Source: Streptomyces sp. NBC_00223
GTDB taxonomy: Bacteria; Actinomycetota; Actinomycetes; Streptomycetales; Streptomycetaceae
Direction of reading: 5' to 3'
Assembly: GCF_036199905.1 (NCBI RefSeq)
Contig: NZ_CP108109.1
Span: 1,922,001-1,986,000 of the forward strand
Length of the DNA stretch: 64,000 bases
The position numbers and the translations under genes were made by a program. The notes beneath the pieces were generated by a model, which did no database searches, had not been told where the DNA came from, and was given only the letters and a program-made list of their open reading frames with translations. Below are positions 62,917 to 64,000 of this stretch, piece after piece (the first letter of the stretch is position 1; every line of letters starts with the position of its first letter).

Positions 62917-64000
62917 TTCCCCACGCCCCCCTTCGTCATAGCCTCGCCACCGCGAGCCGCTTCCGCGCGGTCCTGAGCAGCACGCGCCACGGCGCCCGAC
63001 CGGGCTTCAGCCCCGGCGCCCGGCTCCGTGACCTCAGCTGCGGCAGGCTGTGCGCCCGCACCCGTCGGGGAGTTGGACTCACCGCCCACGTCGGTGCCGG
63101 GCGCCGGACCCGATGTCCCGCCGGAAGCGGGAACGGCAGCCGGAGCGGCGAGGTCGTCCTCGGCGGGGGCCGCCGAAGGGATCTGCGCAGCCAAGTCGCC
63201 GTCGGCAATGGCCAACTCGCCCCCGCCCGAGCTGGGTTGCGCGCCCGCGGATGCGGCCGGCTCCGGGGCGCCGACGGGCTGCGGCGGGACCGCCTTTGCG
63301 GCGGGCGATGCGGCCGCGTCCGTATCCTCGCTCGCGGTGGCGGGCGGCGGGGCTGTATTGCCGGTCGCGCCTGGGGGCGCGCCCACGGACGTGGACGGGT
63401 CTGGTTCGGCGGACGGGCGCCACGCCGAGTGGGGGCCCGGTTCGGGGCGGGCCGGCGGCAGGGGTGGGGTGGTTGGGCGGGGCGGCGTCGTGCCCAGGGC
63501 CTCGGCGAGGAGCGCGTCCAGGCGGGCAAGGCCCGCCGCCCTGCTGAGGTGCGCGTCCGCGTAGACGGGCCCGCGCAGGGCCAGCGCCTCGACCCGCGCA
63601 GGGTCCGCGACCAGCGCCCGTACGGTCGCGAGCAGCCCACCCGCATCCTCCGGTGGCGCCACCACGCCCGCGCCCGAGCGGGCGATCTCCAGCGCCGTAC
63701 CGCTGTCCGCCGCCACCGCCGCGACCACCGGCCGCCCGGCCGCGAAGTACGACGTCAGCTTCGACGGCAGGCTCATGTCCAGCACCGACCCCCGCTGCGT
63801 CACCGCGAGCACGTCCGCCGCGGCCAGCACGTCCGCGAAGTCCGCGTCGTCCGCCGGAGCCATGAAGTCCAGGTTGGGCAACCCCCCGGCCAGCGAACGC
63901 AGTTGCTCGCGCTGATTGCCGTCCCCCATGAGTACGACCCGCAGCTCCGGCGCCAACCGGGCCACGTCCACCAGCACTTCGAGACCCTGCTTGAGCCCCA
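62913..64000 (-). CDS. Glycosyltransferase (GT-B, 3' part; gene runs off the window)
   Basis: Partial gene, 5' end beyond 64000. The visible part is the donor domain of a GT4-type enzyme: VVLMGDGNQREQLRSLAGGL, VLAVTQRGSVLDMSLPSKLTSYFAAGRPVVAAVAADSG, followed by a typical C-terminal helix region. After that comes a Pro/Ala/Gly-rich tail of about 190 residues of low complexity, far longer than usual for this family. The stop overlaps the start of the wzc-like gene. It begins or continues the polysaccharide operon to the right. Confidence 0.88.
   Translation of the reverse strand, partial: GLKQGLEVLVDVARLAPELRVVLMGDGNQREQLRSLAGGLPNLDFMAPADDADFADVLAAADVLAVTQRGSVLDMSLPSKLTSYFAAGRPVVAAVAADSGTALEIARSGAGVVAPPEDAGGLLATVRALVADPARVEALALRGPVYADAHLSRAAGLARLDALLAEALGTTPPRPTTPPLPPARPEPGPHSAWRPSAEPDPSTSVGAPPGATGNTAPPPATASEDTDAAASPAAKAVPPQPVGAPEPAASAGAQPSSGGGELAIADGDLAAQIPSAAPAEDDLAAPAAVPASGGTSGPAPGTDVGGESNSPTGAGAQPAAAEVTEPGAGAEARSGAVARAAQDRAEAARGGEAMTKGGVGK

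Overview
The window is chromosomal DNA of a high-GC actinomycete, almost certainly Streptomyces or a close relative. The evidence is the very strong G/C bias at third codon positions, frequent GTG starts, an AfsR-type BTAD regulator, an F420-dependent NADP reductase, class E sortase-like LAxTG tails, DtxR-type iron boxes and the common 'CTCAAACGCCG' intergenic repeats. I saw no rRNA, tRNA or CRISPR array.

Left part (1-21 kb): a giant secreted Rhs toxin-like protein with a possible partner gene. Mostly core or housekeeping genes follow: panB, an ECF sigma factor with its zinc-binding anti-sigma factor, a DrrAB-type drug-efflux ABC pair behind a perfect 15-bp inverted repeat, an AfsR-like STAND regulator, a site-2 protease homologue, npdG, an iron-boxed heme oxygenase, a small primase-polymerase-like protein, a lipoprotein and methionine aminopeptidase.

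Accessory island (about 22.0-29.4 kb): it sits between the 3' ends of a small conserved gene and an MFS transporter gene. About 216 bp of that junction occurs at both edges and, shortened, once in the middle, so the island looks like two units added in tandem. Unit 1 holds a fragment of a radical SAM gene, a tiny gene for a peptide with four aromatic-Asp-Asn motifs (a likely cyclophane RiPP precursor), and a pentapeptide-repeat protein. Unit 2 holds a tightly coupled operon (radical SAM, acyl carrier protein, FabV-type enoyl reductase, divergent polyprenyl synthase) and a divergent HTH-TPR regulator preceded by six heptamers at 10-bp spacing. This island is the best candidate for an undescribed system.

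Heme and iron region (31.7-38.1 kb): two HtaA-domain surface proteins diverge from a HmuTUV heme ABC operon over a shared DtxR-type box. A 1.1-kb repeat-rich stretch without genes lies upstream of it. Dimethylargininase follows.

Exopolysaccharide region (39.6-47.3 kb and 56.1 kb to the end): glycosyltransferases, GDP-mannose 4,6-dehydratase and GDP-fucose synthase, an undecaprenyl-phosphate sugar transferase, a Wzy polymerase, a Wzx flippase and a Wzc-like protein without a recognisable Walker A motif. Together these suggest a fucose-containing surface polysaccharide. The locus is split by Rsm22, CorA, an FAD oxidoreductase and a gene graveyard (51.5-56.0 kb). The graveyard has a frameshifted IS1380-family transposase, an integrase remnant, a broken Rhs gene ending in a YwqJ-like deaminase toxin with SUKH-3 immunity, a LamG fragment and a second, stop-containing SUKH-3 relic.
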